From Blastochloris tepida (GTDB lineage Bacteria; Pseudomonadota; Alphaproteobacteria; Rhizobiales; Xanthobacteraceae): a stretch of 64,000 bases of DNA. Positions 18,066-27,361 of this stretch are shown here, piece by piece. Where the stretch lies: assembly GCF_003966715.1 (NCBI RefSeq), contig NZ_AP018907.1, forward strand, positions 2,034,001 through 2,098,000. The letters run 5' to 3'. Every line of letters starts with the position of its first letter. Positions within the stretch are counted from its first letter, which is position 1. The notes beneath the pieces were generated by a model. It was not told the origin of the DNA. It saw nothing but the letters and a program-made list of their open reading frames with translations, and made no database searches. Both the position numbers and the translations under genes were made by a program.

Positions 18066-18242
18066 TCAACCTGCGGCAAGCCGGCGTTGAAGCTTCTGCA
18101 GTGCCAGCCGTTCGAGGTCGCCACGGGTGGCTGCGGCCGGCGCCATCACCACCACCTCGATGCCGGTTTCGGCATCGATGGCGGCCACCCGGACATAGGC
18201 GCCCATGCGTGAAAATTCGAACAGCACTTCGCGCTCGGCCAT
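18066..18242 (-). CDS. DUF6898-type small protein
   Basis: A 58-aa protein starting MAEREVLFEFSRMG and ending LQRRLAAG. The pattern ..EVLFEF.R.G..V.V.AID..TG.EV...GPA.A.R..LE.LA..KL matches the small DUF6898 family that I recall from many Hyphomicrobiales; no function is known. It starts 71 bp after the L,D-transpeptidase stop in the same direction. An open frame extends upstream to 18500, but only from this ATG does the protein look conserved. Confidence 0.78.
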   Translation of the reverse strand: MAEREVLFEFSRMGAYVRVAAIDAETGIEVVVMAPAAATRGDLERLALQKLQRRLAAG

Positions 18243-18313
18243 GGCGCCTTCCGCAACCCGGATACGCTGGCCGGGCACACGGCCCGCGCCGGCCGGCGCT
18301 GCCCCACTCGTCC

Positions 18314-19639
18314 TCAGTGGTCCGCGGCGACCTGGCCGCCCAGGCCATCGCGGTTGTAGATGTCCTCTCGGAGCTGCACCACGCCGTCCGAGGTCGCCCA
18401 GGCGGTGATGTAGACCCAATAGACCGGTACCGGCGCGACCGGCTTGGCATCGGCGCGCTCGCCCGAGCGGATCACCGAGTCGATCTGCGGCCGCGCCCAT
18501 TGGCTGCCGGCGAGAATCCAGGTGACGAGATCGCGCACGTTCTGCACCCGCACGCAGCCCGATGAGTCGAAGCGACGGTCCTCGCCGAACAGGTTCTTCT
18601 GCGGCGTGTCGTGCATATAGACCGAATGCTGGTTCGGCATGTTGATGCGTACCGAGCCCATCGAGTTCTGCTCGCCCGGATCCTGGCGGAACTGGTAGTT
18701 CACCGCCTCTTCCGAGTACCAGTTGATCTGGCGGGGATCGAGTTCGCGGCCGCGGCCGTCATAGACCCGGATCTTGTACTTGGCCAAATAGTCCGGCTCG
18801 GCCTGCATCTTGGGGATCAGATCCTTGCGGATGATCGATACCGGCACGGTCCAGAACGGATTGAAGTTGACTTCCTGGATCTTGACCGACAGCACCGGCG
18901 AGGGCCGGTCCGGCTTGCCGACGATGGCAGTGTGGCGGGAAACGACCGCGCCATTCTCCACCGCCTCGAGCTGGGCAGCGGGAATATTGACGGTGATGAA
19001 GCGATTGCCGAGGAAGCCGGACATCGCCTTGAGCCGGCCGAGATTGGTCTCGAGCTGGCGCAGGCGCACGTCGGCCGGCACGTTGAGGGCGCGATAGGTG
19101 CTCTCGCGCACCACGCCGTCCGCCTGCAGACCATGACGGGCCTGGAAGCGGCGCACGCCGGCCTCGACATAGGAATCGAACACCTCCGAGACGCCGGCGG
19201 CGGGATCGAGGTCGCCGCTCGCCGCCAGACGCTGGCGCAGCGCCGGCACGGCCCGGTGGCGCATGCCGACACGCAGCCGCCCGGCCTCGGGCACCATGGG
19301 CCAGCCGCCGCGGGCGACGATACCAGCATAGGTCTGCAGCGCCTGCTCGGTGGCCGCCAGCGTCTGCGGCGACAGGGTCGGCAGCGAGGAGCGCGGCATC
19401 AGGATGGTGCGAGAAGCCGAATCGAACCCCTGGTTCCATTCGGCGCTGTCGACCAGGGTGGCGTTCCGCTCCTCCTGGCCGAAACCCAGGCCGAAGCCCT
19501 GACCGAACCCCTGCGCCAGCACCGGCGAGGCGATCAGACCGGCCCCAAGACCGGCGAGCAGGCCGCGGCGGGAAACCGAGACGGGCGACAGAACGGCGGG
19601 CAGACGAGACCGAGAAGGTTGGTCGGCGCGTGACGACAC
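18314..19639 (-). CDS. L,D-transpeptidase (YkuD domain), likely LdtR target
   Basis: Peptidoglycan cross-linking enzyme of 441 aa that forms 3-3 bonds or anchors proteins. Residues 22-43 form a twin-arginine-like signal (SVSRRGLLAGLGAG...ASPVLAQ). A peptidoglycan-binding-like helix segment (VRRFQARHGLQADGVV, about 162-177) precedes the YkuD domain with H343 in YMHDTP and catalytic C362 in SSGCVR. Length and layout resemble E. coli LdtD (YcbB). The start is GTG at 19639. The next gene upstream, a MarR-type regulator, is known in related bacteria to control an L,D-transpeptidase. Confidence 0.92.
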   Translation of the reverse strand: MSSRADQPSRSRLPAVLSPVSVSRRGLLAGLGAGLIASPVLAQGFGQGFGLGFGQEERNATLVDSAEWNQGFDSASRTILMPRSSLPTLSPQTLAATEQALQTYAGIVARGGWPMVPEAGRLRVGMRHRAVPALRQRLAASGDLDPAAGVSEVFDSYVEAGVRRFQARHGLQADGVVRESTYRALNVPADVRLRQLETNLGRLKAMSGFLGNRFITVNIPAAQLEAVENGAVVSRHTAIVGKPDRPSPVLSVKIQEVNFNPFWTVPVSIIRKDLIPKMQAEPDYLAKYKIRVYDGRGRELDPRQINWYSEEAVNYQFRQDPGEQNSMGSVRINMPNQHSVYMHDTPQKNLFGEDRRFDSSGCVRVQNVRDLVTWILAGSQWARPQIDSVIRSGERADAKPVAPVPVYWVYITAWATSDGVVQLREDIYNRDGLGGQVAADH

Positions 19640-19709
19640 GATGCCGGGCTCCGGTATGACATCAGCGACGCCCGCGAAATTGCGGACGAAGCGGGGGTGG
19701 ACTATCGGC

Positions 19710-19728
19710 TTGTTTCGTTAACAAACAA
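19710..19728. promoter_or_regulatory. Palindrome upstream of the L,D-transpeptidase
   Basis: TTGTTTCGTTAACAAACAA has 6-bp arms TTGTTT and AAACAA around CGTTAAC. It lies about 70 bp before the GTG start of the transpeptidase (minus strand), a sensible place for an operator of the neighbouring LdtR-type regulator. No footprint data support it; the assignment is inference. Confidence 0.45.
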
Positions 19729-20063
19729 AGTGGCCATAACGGGGCGGCGGCGGCGAAGAGCACCGCCTGCGGCCTTCACCTTGGCGTGCACGGAGCGCGG
19801 TGCGTGCACGCCGGACTCCCTGCCACGAGGGCGTGCGGGTCACGGTTTCCTATTGGTCACCCGGCGATCCCGGAAACCGCCGCACCGAAAAACCATGTTC
19901 GAAAACCGGCCTTCCCAAGGCCGGGGCTCCCGGTCTCCGGTCCTGCAGGCCGAGGTTGCTGCCCTTTCGGAATGCACCTCTCCGCAAGCCGGAACAGGCC
20001 CGGAAGGCACGCGCATTCGACGCGGCGGGCGGCGGCAGACCTCCGGCCAACGCAAATCCAGCC

Positions 20064-20123
20064 AAGACGAAGCCGGCAAAGACGAAGCCGGCAAAGACGA
20101 AGCCGGCAAAGACGAAGCCGGCC
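20064..20123. repeat. Four tandem 15-bp repeats
   Basis: Four head-to-tail copies of AAGACGAAGCCGGCA (last base of copy four differs). Both strands stay open across it (KDEAG or PASSL repeats), because 15 is a multiple of three, but the flanking frames do not look like genes. Copy number may vary between strains. Confidence 0.85.
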
Positions 20124-20130
20124 ATAACGA

Positions 20131-20163
20131 AACGGCCCCGATCCTCGTCGGATCGGGGCCGTT
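20131..20163 (-). terminator. Hairpin downstream of ldtR
   Basis: Perfect 14-bp arms AACGGCCCCGATCC (20131-20144) and its complement (20150-20163), 29 bp past the ldtR stop on the minus strand. The following T content is low (TCGTTATG), so termination strength is uncertain. Confidence 0.6.
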
Positions 20164-20191
20164 CGCCGCAAGGCGTTCGATCAAAAGTCGA

Positions 20192-20704
20192 TTACAGCCG
20201 ATAGAGGATCTGGTCGGTCCAGAACCGCTCGAGCCGCTGCAAAGCCTTGTTCAGGCCGGCGAAATCGGCTGTGCCAATGCCGCCCACCTGCTCGATGGTC
20301 TTGATGTGCTTGGCATAGAGGCTGTCGATGATATCGCGCACCTCCCTGCCCTTGTCCGTCAGGCTGATGCGCACCGACCGCCGGTCGATCCGCGAGCGCT
20401 GATGGTGCAGATAGCCCATTTCCACAAGCTTTTTCAGATTGTAGGAAACGTTGGAGCCAAGATAGTAGCCCCTGGTGCGAAGTTCACCAGCGGTCAGTTC
20501 ACTGTCTCCGATGTTGAACAACAGCAGTGCCTGCACGCTGTTGACGTCGGAGCGGCCTCGACGATCGAACTCGTCCTTGATCACGTCAAGGAGCCGGCGA
20601 TGCAGTCGCTCTACCAGCGTCAGAGACTCGAGGTAGAGCGGACGAATCTCCTGGGCTCGCTCTCGTCGCTCGACGGGTTCCACCGTCTTCACTGCACTCT
20701 TCAT
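20192..20704 (-). CDS. ldtR: MarR-family regulator, LdtR-like
   Basis: Winged-helix regulator of 170 aa. The MarR core is clear: NSVQALLLFNIGDSELTAGELRT, the recognition segment YLGSNVSYNLKKLVEMGYL and the wing RSRIDRRSVRISLTDKGREV. The GYYLGSNVSYNLKKLVE stretch is what I recall of LdtR, which controls an L,D-transpeptidase in Liberibacter and rhizobia. Here that enzyme is the next gene downstream, about 550 bp away in the same direction. A long N-terminal arm (residues 1-45) is also typical. The symbol rests on resemblance and context. Confidence 0.85.
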   Translation of the reverse strand: MKSAVKTVEPVERRERAQEIRPLYLESLTLVERLHRRLLDVIKDEFDRRGRSDVNSVQALLLFNIGDSELTAGELRTRGYYLGSNVSYNLKKLVEMGYLHHQRSRIDRRSVRISLTDKGREVRDIIDSLYAKHIKTIEQVGGIGTADFAGLNKALQRLERFWTDQILYRL

Positions 20705-20868
20705 TACGACGCCCCTTGTCTGCTGTAAGCACCGGTGTTTCCCGGTTTCACAGCAAATCTAGCTCTTCTCGCCTAAGGTTCGTCTTAAAGAATACCGTGA
20801 ACAGTCGGTGAAATTCGCCAGCCTTGACGCGAGGTATACGAGTTGTTTGCAATTGTACTATTCGGTTG

Positions 20869-21756
20869 TCAGGTACCGCGCAGGAGGCGGATGATGCCGG
20901 AGAAGTCGCGCCCGCCCTCGCCGCTGCCGCAATAGAGGCCATAGAGCTGGGCCACCGCCGCGCCCAGCGGCGTCGAGACGCCGGCGCCGGCCGCGGCATC
21001 CTGGGCGAGCTTGAGGTCCTTCAGCATCATCGCGGCGGTGAAGCCCGCGGCATAATCGCGGTTGGCGGGCGAGGTCGGCACCGGGCCGGGCACCGGGCAG
21101 TAGCTGGTGAGCGACCAGCACTGGCCCGACGATTTGGAGGAGATGTCGAACAGCTTCTGGGCGTCGAGCCCCAGCCGCTCGGCCAGCACGAAGGCCTCCG
21201 ACACCGCCACCATCGAGATGCCGAGAATCATGTTGTTGCAGATCTTCGCCGCCTGCCCGGTGCCGGGGCCGCCGGCGTGAACAATGGTCTTGCCCATCGC
21301 CTGCAGGATCGGCTCGGCGCGGGCGAAGGCCGCGTCCGGCCCGCCGACCATGAAGGTGAGCGTGCCGGCGGTGGCGCCACCGACGCCGCCGGACACCGGC
21401 GCATCGAGCACGGCGAGGCCCGCGGCCTCGGCCGACGCCGCCACGGCGCGGGCGGTCTCCACGTCGATGGTGGAGGAGTCGATCAGCAGCGCGCCGGGCG
21501 CCGCCGCCGCGATCACCCCGCCGGGTCCGAGATAGACCTCGCGCACGTGCCGGCCCGCCGGCAGCATGGTGATGATGACCTCCGCGCCGGCCGCGACATC
21601 GGCGGCCTTGGCCGCGGCGACGCCGCCCGCCGCGGTGAAGCGCTCCACTGCCGCCGGCACCGGGTCATAGCCGGTGACGCGATGACCGGCCTTGAGCAGG
21701 TTCGCCGCCATCGGCCCGCCCATATTGCCGAGCCCGATGAAACCGATGTTCGCCAT
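20869..21756 (-). CDS. mmsB: 3-Hydroxyisobutyrate dehydrogenase
   Basis: Oxidises 3-hydroxyisobutyrate to methylmalonate semialdehyde in valine breakdown, using NAD+. It is 295 aa, normal for the family. The Rossmann signature IGFIGLGNMGGPMAANLL starts at residue 3; the substrate motif DAPVSGGVGGATAGTLTFMVGG and the catalytic-Lys segment GQAAKICNNMILG are present. The ATG at 21756 follows GGGAGGA. An open frame continues upstream to 22578 but belongs to other genes in another frame. It is the distal gene of a valine-degradation cluster. Confidence 0.93.
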   Translation of the reverse strand: MANIGFIGLGNMGGPMAANLLKAGHRVTGYDPVPAAVERFTAAGGVAAAKAADVAAGAEVIITMLPAGRHVREVYLGPGGVIAAAAPGALLIDSSTIDVETARAVAASAEAAGLAVLDAPVSGGVGGATAGTLTFMVGGPDAAFARAEPILQAMGKTIVHAGGPGTGQAAKICNNMILGISMVAVSEAFVLAERLGLDAQKLFDISSKSSGQCWSLTSYCPVPGPVPTSPANRDYAAGFTAAMMLKDLKLAQDAAAGAGVSTPLGAAVAQLYGLYCGSGEGGRDFSGIIRLLRGT

Positions 21757-21797
21757 GATGTGTCCTCCCGTGGATGGTTTTTTGTCGTTGGAATGGA

Positions 21798-22232
21798 TCA
21801 GCGATCCGGCTTCTCGCGCAGCGCCAGCACGCGCAGCACCACGTAGCCGACCAGCAGCAGCGCGTAGAAGATGGTGAGCGGCACCACGCCGCCATAGATC
21901 TGCGGAAACCAGATATCGAACACCACCTGCGACATGCCGCCGATCAGCCACACCGCGGCGCCCCAGGCGGCGAGCAGCCACAGGCCGACGCCCGCCACCA
22001 CGTCGATGATGGCGAAGAAGATGGTGGCGATCTGCCAAGCCGGCGGCATGACCTCGAAATGCACGCCGCTGCCGTCGCCGACCCCGCACAGCAGCGACCA
22101 GTGGAACAGGCCCTTGATCAGCACCAGCACCGCCACCGAGCGCACGAAGATGGTGAGGCGGCGGGCCCACACGCCCTTCTCGACCAGCTTGTCGAGCTCG
22201 ATCGGCGGATCGTGAATCGGAATGTCGCTCAT
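21798..22232 (-). CDS. DUF6163 family membrane protein
   Basis: Inner-membrane protein of 144 aa with four predicted helices (about 26-46, 64-84, 87-106 and 112-133). The Trp-rich segments WSLLCGVGDGSG, AWQIATIFFAIIDVVAGVGLWLL and QVVFDIWFPQIYGG match what I recall of DUF6163 proteins, which in Hyphomicrobiales often sit by valine genes. The start overlaps the stop of the upstream hydrolase gene by 4 bp. Function is unknown. Confidence 0.8.
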   Translation of the reverse strand: MSDIPIHDPPIELDKLVEKGVWARRLTIFVRSVAVLVLIKGLFHWSLLCGVGDGSGVHFEVMPPAWQIATIFFAIIDVVAGVGLWLLAAWGAAVWLIGGMSQVVFDIWFPQIYGGVVPLTIFYALLLVGYVVLRVLALREKPDR

Positions 22233-23257
22233 AGCGGCAACTCGCGGTCGATCGGCGCGAAGTGGCGCTCGACATCGGCGGCCGAAACCGCATCGAGCGT
22301 GGCGGGAGTCCAGCGCGGGACGTTGTCCTTGTCGATGATGAGCGCCCGCACGCCTTCGTAGAAATCGTGGCCGTGGGCGAGACGCGACACGATGCGGAAT
22401 TCGGTGCGGATCGCCTCGGCGAACGACATGGTGCGCCCGCGCCGCATCTGGCCGAGCGCGATCTTGAGGCTGGTCGGCGACTTGCTGCGGATGGTGGCGG
22501 CAAGCTCCGGCCCGGGTGCCGCGGCGCCATCGAGCCGGGCGAGGATCGTCTCGACGCTGTCGCCGGCAAAGCAGGCATCGATGAGCGGGCGGATGTCGCG
22601 CAGCGGCCCTGGGGCCTGCGGCAGCGCCCGCGCCGCGAGGGCGGCGTCGGGGTGCTGTCCGGTGGCGAGGTCGGCGATCAGCGCCGGAAAATCGGCCGAC
22701 CGCACGGCTGCCCGCACCAGACCGAGATCGGCGGCATCGGCCTGGTTCAGCCGCGCGCCGGTGAGCGCGCAATAGGTGCCGACCTCGCCGGGCAGCCGCG
22801 GCAGGGCATAGGTCGCCCCGACATCGGGGAAGAAGCCGATGCCGACCTCCGGCATGGCGAACTGGAAGCGGTCGCCGGCGACGCAGTGGCTGCCATGGAT
22901 CGACACGCCGACCCCGCCGCCCATGACGATGCCGTCGACCAGCGCCACATAGGGCTTCGGGTAGGTCTTGATCCTGGCGTTGAGCAGATATTCGTCGTGC
23001 CAGAAGGCAAGTTGCTCGTCGAAGCGACCGGCCTTGGCGAGATCGTAGAGCCGGCGGATGTCGCCGCCGGCACAGAAGGCGCGCTCGCCGGCGCCCTGCA
23101 CCACGATGCAGCGAATGGCGGGATCCTCGGCCCAGAGGTCGAGCTGGCGGGCCAGCGCCAGCGCCATGGCGTAGGTGAGCGCATTCAGCGCCTTGGGACG
23201 ATTGAGCGTGACGATGCCGGCGGCACCGCGCTGCTCGAACAGAATCTCTGAATCCAT
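22229..23257 (-). CDS. 3-Hydroxyisobutyryl-CoA hydrolase
   Basis: Crotonase-fold thioesterase of 342 aa that releases 3-hydroxyisobutyrate in valine catabolism. The oxyanion-hole motifs are AFCAGGDIRRLYD near residue 62 and DGIVMGGGVGVSIHGSH near 108, with the acidic pair in FAMPEVGIGFFPDVGATYALPRLPG. The long C-terminal region (SPTSLKIALGQMRRG, PRWTPATLDAVS) distinguishes the hydrolase from ordinary enoyl-CoA hydratases. It is coupled to the DUF6163 gene, and mmsB follows. Confidence 0.92.
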   Translation of the reverse strand: MDSEILFEQRGAAGIVTLNRPKALNALTYAMALALARQLDLWAEDPAIRCIVVQGAGERAFCAGGDIRRLYDLAKAGRFDEQLAFWHDEYLLNARIKTYPKPYVALVDGIVMGGGVGVSIHGSHCVAGDRFQFAMPEVGIGFFPDVGATYALPRLPGEVGTYCALTGARLNQADAADLGLVRAAVRSADFPALIADLATGQHPDAALAARALPQAPGPLRDIRPLIDACFAGDSVETILARLDGAAAPGPELAATIRSKSPTSLKIALGQMRRGRTMSFAEAIRTEFRIVSRLAHGHDFYEGVRALIIDKDNVPRWTPATLDAVSAADVERHFAPIDRELPL

Positions 23258-23267
23258 CGGGACTGTC

Positions 23268-23759
23268 TTAAACGTCGGGGGAACGGGCGGCGAGTGCTGC
23301 AGGATCGGCCGGCGGCCACTCGACCGGCCGGGTCATGATGGCGTCGAAGTCGTAGGGGCAGGTCTCGGGGAACACCGAGAGGTCGAGGTCAGTCTCGCCG
23401 GAGGCTTCGCGGCGGGCAAGCCGGTAGGCATCGGCGATGATGTCCCCCAGCCTGGGCTTGAGGCTACGGTTCTCTTTCAGGAACTTGGTCGCCCGGTCGC
23501 GCTGGTTGGCGATGGTGACGGCCCAGCTTCGCGTGCGCTTCTGAGGTTGATAATCCCATTTCAGCAGGTGCATCAGCACCAGCCTGAGCGCGCTTTCCAG
23601 CCTATCTGCTTCCGCCCGTCCCACGCTTTCGATCTCATCGGCCAAGTGTTCGATATCAAGGTCGTGCCAGCGCCCGGCGCGCAGCAATGCCGCCTGCTCG
23701 AACGCCCAGCCATAGGCGTCGTCGTCGTAATGTGCCTTGGCCTTCGGTTTGTCGTCCAT
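23268..23759 (-). CDS. DUF29 protein, copy 1
   Basis: A 163-aa DUF29 protein of unknown function. Family features are YDDDAYGWAFEQAALLRAGRW, DIEHLADEIESVGRAEADRLESALRLVLMHLLKWDYQP and the C-terminal SVFPETCPYDFDAIMTR. I start at the ATG at 23759, preceded by GAGAGG. It is about 60% identical by eye to the next gene, so the pair is a tandem duplication. DUF29 genes occur in mobile and cyanobacterial contexts; no activity is established as far as I know. Confidence 0.87.
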   Translation of the reverse strand: MDDKPKAKAHYDDDAYGWAFEQAALLRAGRWHDLDIEHLADEIESVGRAEADRLESALRLVLMHLLKWDYQPQKRTRSWAVTIANQRDRATKFLKENRSLKPRLGDIIADAYRLARREASGETDLDLSVFPETCPYDFDAIMTRPVEWPPADPAALAARSPDV

Positions 23760-23770
23760 CGCGGTGCCTC

Positions 23771-24253
23771 TCACGATGCCGCCGGCGGCCACTCGACCGG
23801 CCGGGTCATGAGGGTGTCGAAGTCGTAGGGGCAGGCTTCGGGAAACACCGAGAGGTCGAGGTCGGTCTCGCCGGAGGCCTCAAGCCGGGCGGTCTCATAG
23901 GCGTCGGCCAGCACCTCCACCAGCACACCCTTGAGGCCTGGGTTCTTGCGCAACGCCCTCGCCGCGAACTTGCGGTGGACGGCAATGCTGAGCGTCCAGC
24001 TTCGCGTGCGCTTCTCGGGCTGATGGTCCCATTTCAGGAGGTGCATCAGCACCAGCCTGAGTGCGCTTTCCAGTTCACGCGCCTCGGATTTGCCCACGTC
24101 CTCGATCTCGTCGGCGAGGTGTCCGATGTCGAGTTCGCTCCAGCGTCCGGCGCGCAGCAGCGCTGCCTGCTCGAAGGCCCAGCTATAGGTGTCGTCCTCG
24201 TAGCGCACCGTGGCCTTCCGGGGCTTCGGCGCCTTGTTCGCGACATCGTCCAT
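23771..24253 (-). CDS. DUF29 protein, copy 2
   Basis: A 160-aa paralogue of the gene 12 bp downstream. It shares YEDDTYSWAFEQAALLRAGRW, DIGHLADEIEDVGKSEARELESALRLVLMHLLKWDHQP, KRTRSW and the ending PYDFDTLMTRPVEWPPA. The ATG at 24253 follows GGAGGCGG. The two genes sit between the acyl-CoA dehydrogenase and the hydrolase of a valine pathway, splitting that operon. Confidence 0.87.
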   Translation of the reverse strand: MDDVANKAPKPRKATVRYEDDTYSWAFEQAALLRAGRWSELDIGHLADEIEDVGKSEARELESALRLVLMHLLKWDHQPEKRTRSWTLSIAVHRKFAARALRKNPGLKGVLVEVLADAYETARLEASGETDLDLSVFPEACPYDFDTLMTRPVEWPPAAS

Positions 24254-24275
24254 GGCCGCCTCCTGAAAGCCCTCC

Positions 24276-25415
24276 TTAAATATCAAATATACCGCGGCTG
24301 ATGATCAGCCGCATGATCTCGTTGGTGCCCTCCAGGATGCGATGCACGCGCAGGTCGCGCAGAACCCGCTCGATCGGGAAATCGCGCAGGTACCCATAGC
24401 CGCCATGAAGCTGCAGGCAGCCATCGACCACCTGGAACCCGGTGTCGGTGGCCAGCCGCTTGGCCATGGCGGCAAGCTGGGTGGCGTTCGGCTCGCGGTC
24501 GGCGACCGCCTTGGCGGCACGGCGCAGCAGCAGGCGCGCCGCCTCCAGCTCGGTGGCATAGTCGGCGATGCGGAAGCGCAGCGCCTGGAAGTCGGCGATC
24601 GGTTGTCCGAACTGCTTCCTCTGGCGCATGTAGTCGATGGTCTGGTCGAGGCAGAACTGGGCGCCGCCCAGCGAGCAGGCGCCGATATTCAGCCGGCCGC
24701 CATCGAGCCCGGCCATGGCGATCCTGAAGCCCTGCCCTTCGCTGCCGACCAGATTGCCGGCCGGAATCCGGCAATTCTCGAAATGCACCGCGGCGGTGGG
24801 TTGGGTCTTCCAGCCGAGCTTCTTCTCCTTGGCGCCGAAATGCAGCCCCGGCGTGCCCTTCTCGACCACAAAGCAGGAGATGCCGCGGGGGCCGGCCTCG
24901 CCGGTGCGGGCCATCACCACATAGACGTCCGACACGCCGCCGCCGGAGATGAACGCCTTGTCGCCGTCGAGCACCCAGTGATCGCCGTCGCGGCGGGCGC
25001 GGGTGCGCAGCGAGGCGGCATCGGAGCCCGCGCCGGGCTCGGTCAGGCAGTAGCTCGCCACCCTGTCCATGGTGCAGAGATTCGGCAGATAGCGCTGGCG
25101 CAGCTCATCGGAGCCGAAGGCGTCGATCATCCACGACGCCATGTTGTGGATCGAGAGAAACGCGGCGGTCGACACGCAGCCCTGCGCCAGCTCCTCGAAG
25201 ATCAGCGCGGCATCGAAGCGCGTGAGGCCGGAGCCGCCGACATCCTCCTTCACATAGATGCCGGCGAAGCCGAGCGCGGCGGCATGACGCAGCGTCTCGA
25301 TGGGAAAGGTCTCGGCCTCGTCCCAGGCCTTGGCGTGGGGGGCCATCTCGTGGCGGGCGAACTCGCGCGCCGCCTCGGCAATCGCCCGCTGGTCGGCGGT
25401 TAGGGCGAAGTCCAT
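24276..25415 (-). CDS. Acyl-CoA dehydrogenase, probably isobutyryl-CoA dehydrogenase
   Basis: FAD enzyme of 379 aa introducing a 2,3-double bond in a short acyl-CoA. Signatures include YCLTEPGAGSDAASL, EKKLGWKTQPTAAVHFENCRIP and the C-terminal LHGGYGYLRDFPIERVLRDLRVHRILEGTNEIMRL, with the presumed catalytic Glu in EGTNE. The isobutyryl specificity is inferred from the two valine-pathway genes that follow. The start at 25415 has a GAGAAAAA ribosome site. Confidence 0.9.
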   Translation of the reverse strand: MDFALTADQRAIAEAAREFARHEMAPHAKAWDEAETFPIETLRHAAALGFAGIYVKEDVGGSGLTRFDAALIFEELAQGCVSTAAFLSIHNMASWMIDAFGSDELRQRYLPNLCTMDRVASYCLTEPGAGSDAASLRTRARRDGDHWVLDGDKAFISGGGVSDVYVVMARTGEAGPRGISCFVVEKGTPGLHFGAKEKKLGWKTQPTAAVHFENCRIPAGNLVGSEGQGFRIAMAGLDGGRLNIGACSLGGAQFCLDQTIDYMRQRKQFGQPIADFQALRFRIADYATELEAARLLLRRAAKAVADREPNATQLAAMAKRLATDTGFQVVDGCLQLHGGYGYLRDFPIERVLRDLRVHRILEGTNEIMRLIISRGIFDI

Positions 25416-25472
25416 CGGTTTTTCTCGTTGTATTGCCGGCGCTTGGGCTGCGCCGGTCCTCCCGTCCGGTGA

Positions 25473-26693
<1,221 letters not shown>

Positions 26694-26707
26694 GTTGCCG
26701 AGCGTAA

Positions 26708-26734
26708 GGCGGAATAGCGCAAGCGTATTCCGCC
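26708..26734 (+). terminator. Hairpin after hemB
   Basis: GGCGGAATA (26708-26716) pairs with TATTCCGCC (26726-26734) around GCGCAAGCG, 12 bp past the hemB stop. The same type of palindrome is a common intergenic repeat in this group; it lacks a T run, so termination is plausible but unproven. Confidence 0.55.
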
Positions 26735-26754
26735 ATCGCGCCAAACCCTCGCGC

Positions 26755-26948
26755 GGTCGTCCCCGGCGACCGCCGAAGGCGGTCGGGAAGGACCCCATGG
26801 ACCAATCGTTCGTGGACCAACCGTTTCAGAATCCATCACGCCGGTGAGATCGCAGCCAATACTGCCGGCGCAGAGCCTGTCTTGCGGTGCCGTGGTTCGT
26901 GGGTCCCCTTCCCTCGCATGGCTTCGCCATGCTCGCCGGGGACGACCG
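26755..26948. repeat. Long-range inverted intergenic repeat
   Basis: GTCGTCCCCGGCGA with GGGAAGGACCCCATG (26757-26800) is mirrored by GTGGGTCCCCTTCCCT with TCGCCGGGGACGACC (26907-26946). It is an REP-type pair and explains most of the non-coding DNA after hemB. Confidence 0.6.
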
Positions 26949-26969
26949 GTCGAGGTTCCGGAATCCCAC

Positions 26970-27128
26970 TCACTCCCCACGCAGAAACCCCGCGATGGCC
27001 TCAACCATCCCGGGCGCCAGCGGCAGCGCGGGATCGCCATAGGCGGCGCGGCCGCTCGGCGCCGCCTTCAGCGCTTCGTTCACTCCCCGGATCGTCACCA
27101 GCCGCACCGCCGGGCAGTCATCGTGACT
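26970..27128 (-). pseudogene. C-terminal remnant of an alpha/beta hydrolase (esterase)
   Basis: In the minus frame ending TGA at 26970, about 50 codons read ...DDCPAVRLVTIRGVNEAL, KAAPSGRAAYGDPALPLAPG and MVEAIAGFLRGE. This is the pattern of the end of alkyl/aryl esterases of the alpha/beta hydrolase class (a DP-x-LPL-x-PG turn, then a helix to the stop). No start codon, catalytic Ser or Asp is present, and upstream sequence loses similarity, so it is a truncated relic. Confidence 0.5.
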
Positions 27129-27361
27129 TACCTTCCTACCGCCCAGACATTAAGCGCCGGATTGCGGCGAGGTTGGGCATATTTTCTTTGAAGGTGGACA
27201 CAAGTCAATGTTCCGCCATCCCTCCCTATTCCCGATCGACTCAAAATAAACACGTTTGAGTCAATCGCTGATCACAGTTGATCGCCAGCATCTGAGCAGC
27301 CCGGATCCACCCTTCGCGGATGCTCGACACCTTTCGCATATCTGAATAGGGAAAATAACCG

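Noticed and set aside
19840..20184. Repeat-protein genes (PASSL or KDEAG repeats) across the 15-bp array
   Set aside because: Open on both strands only because the unit is a multiple of three; flanks are non-coding and one covers the ldtR terminator.
20869..22578. A 569-codon frame covering mmsB and sequence upstream
   Set aside because: Only the part from 21756 matches 3-hydroxyisobutyrate dehydrogenase; the upstream part lies over DUF6163 and the hydrolase gene in the wrong frame.
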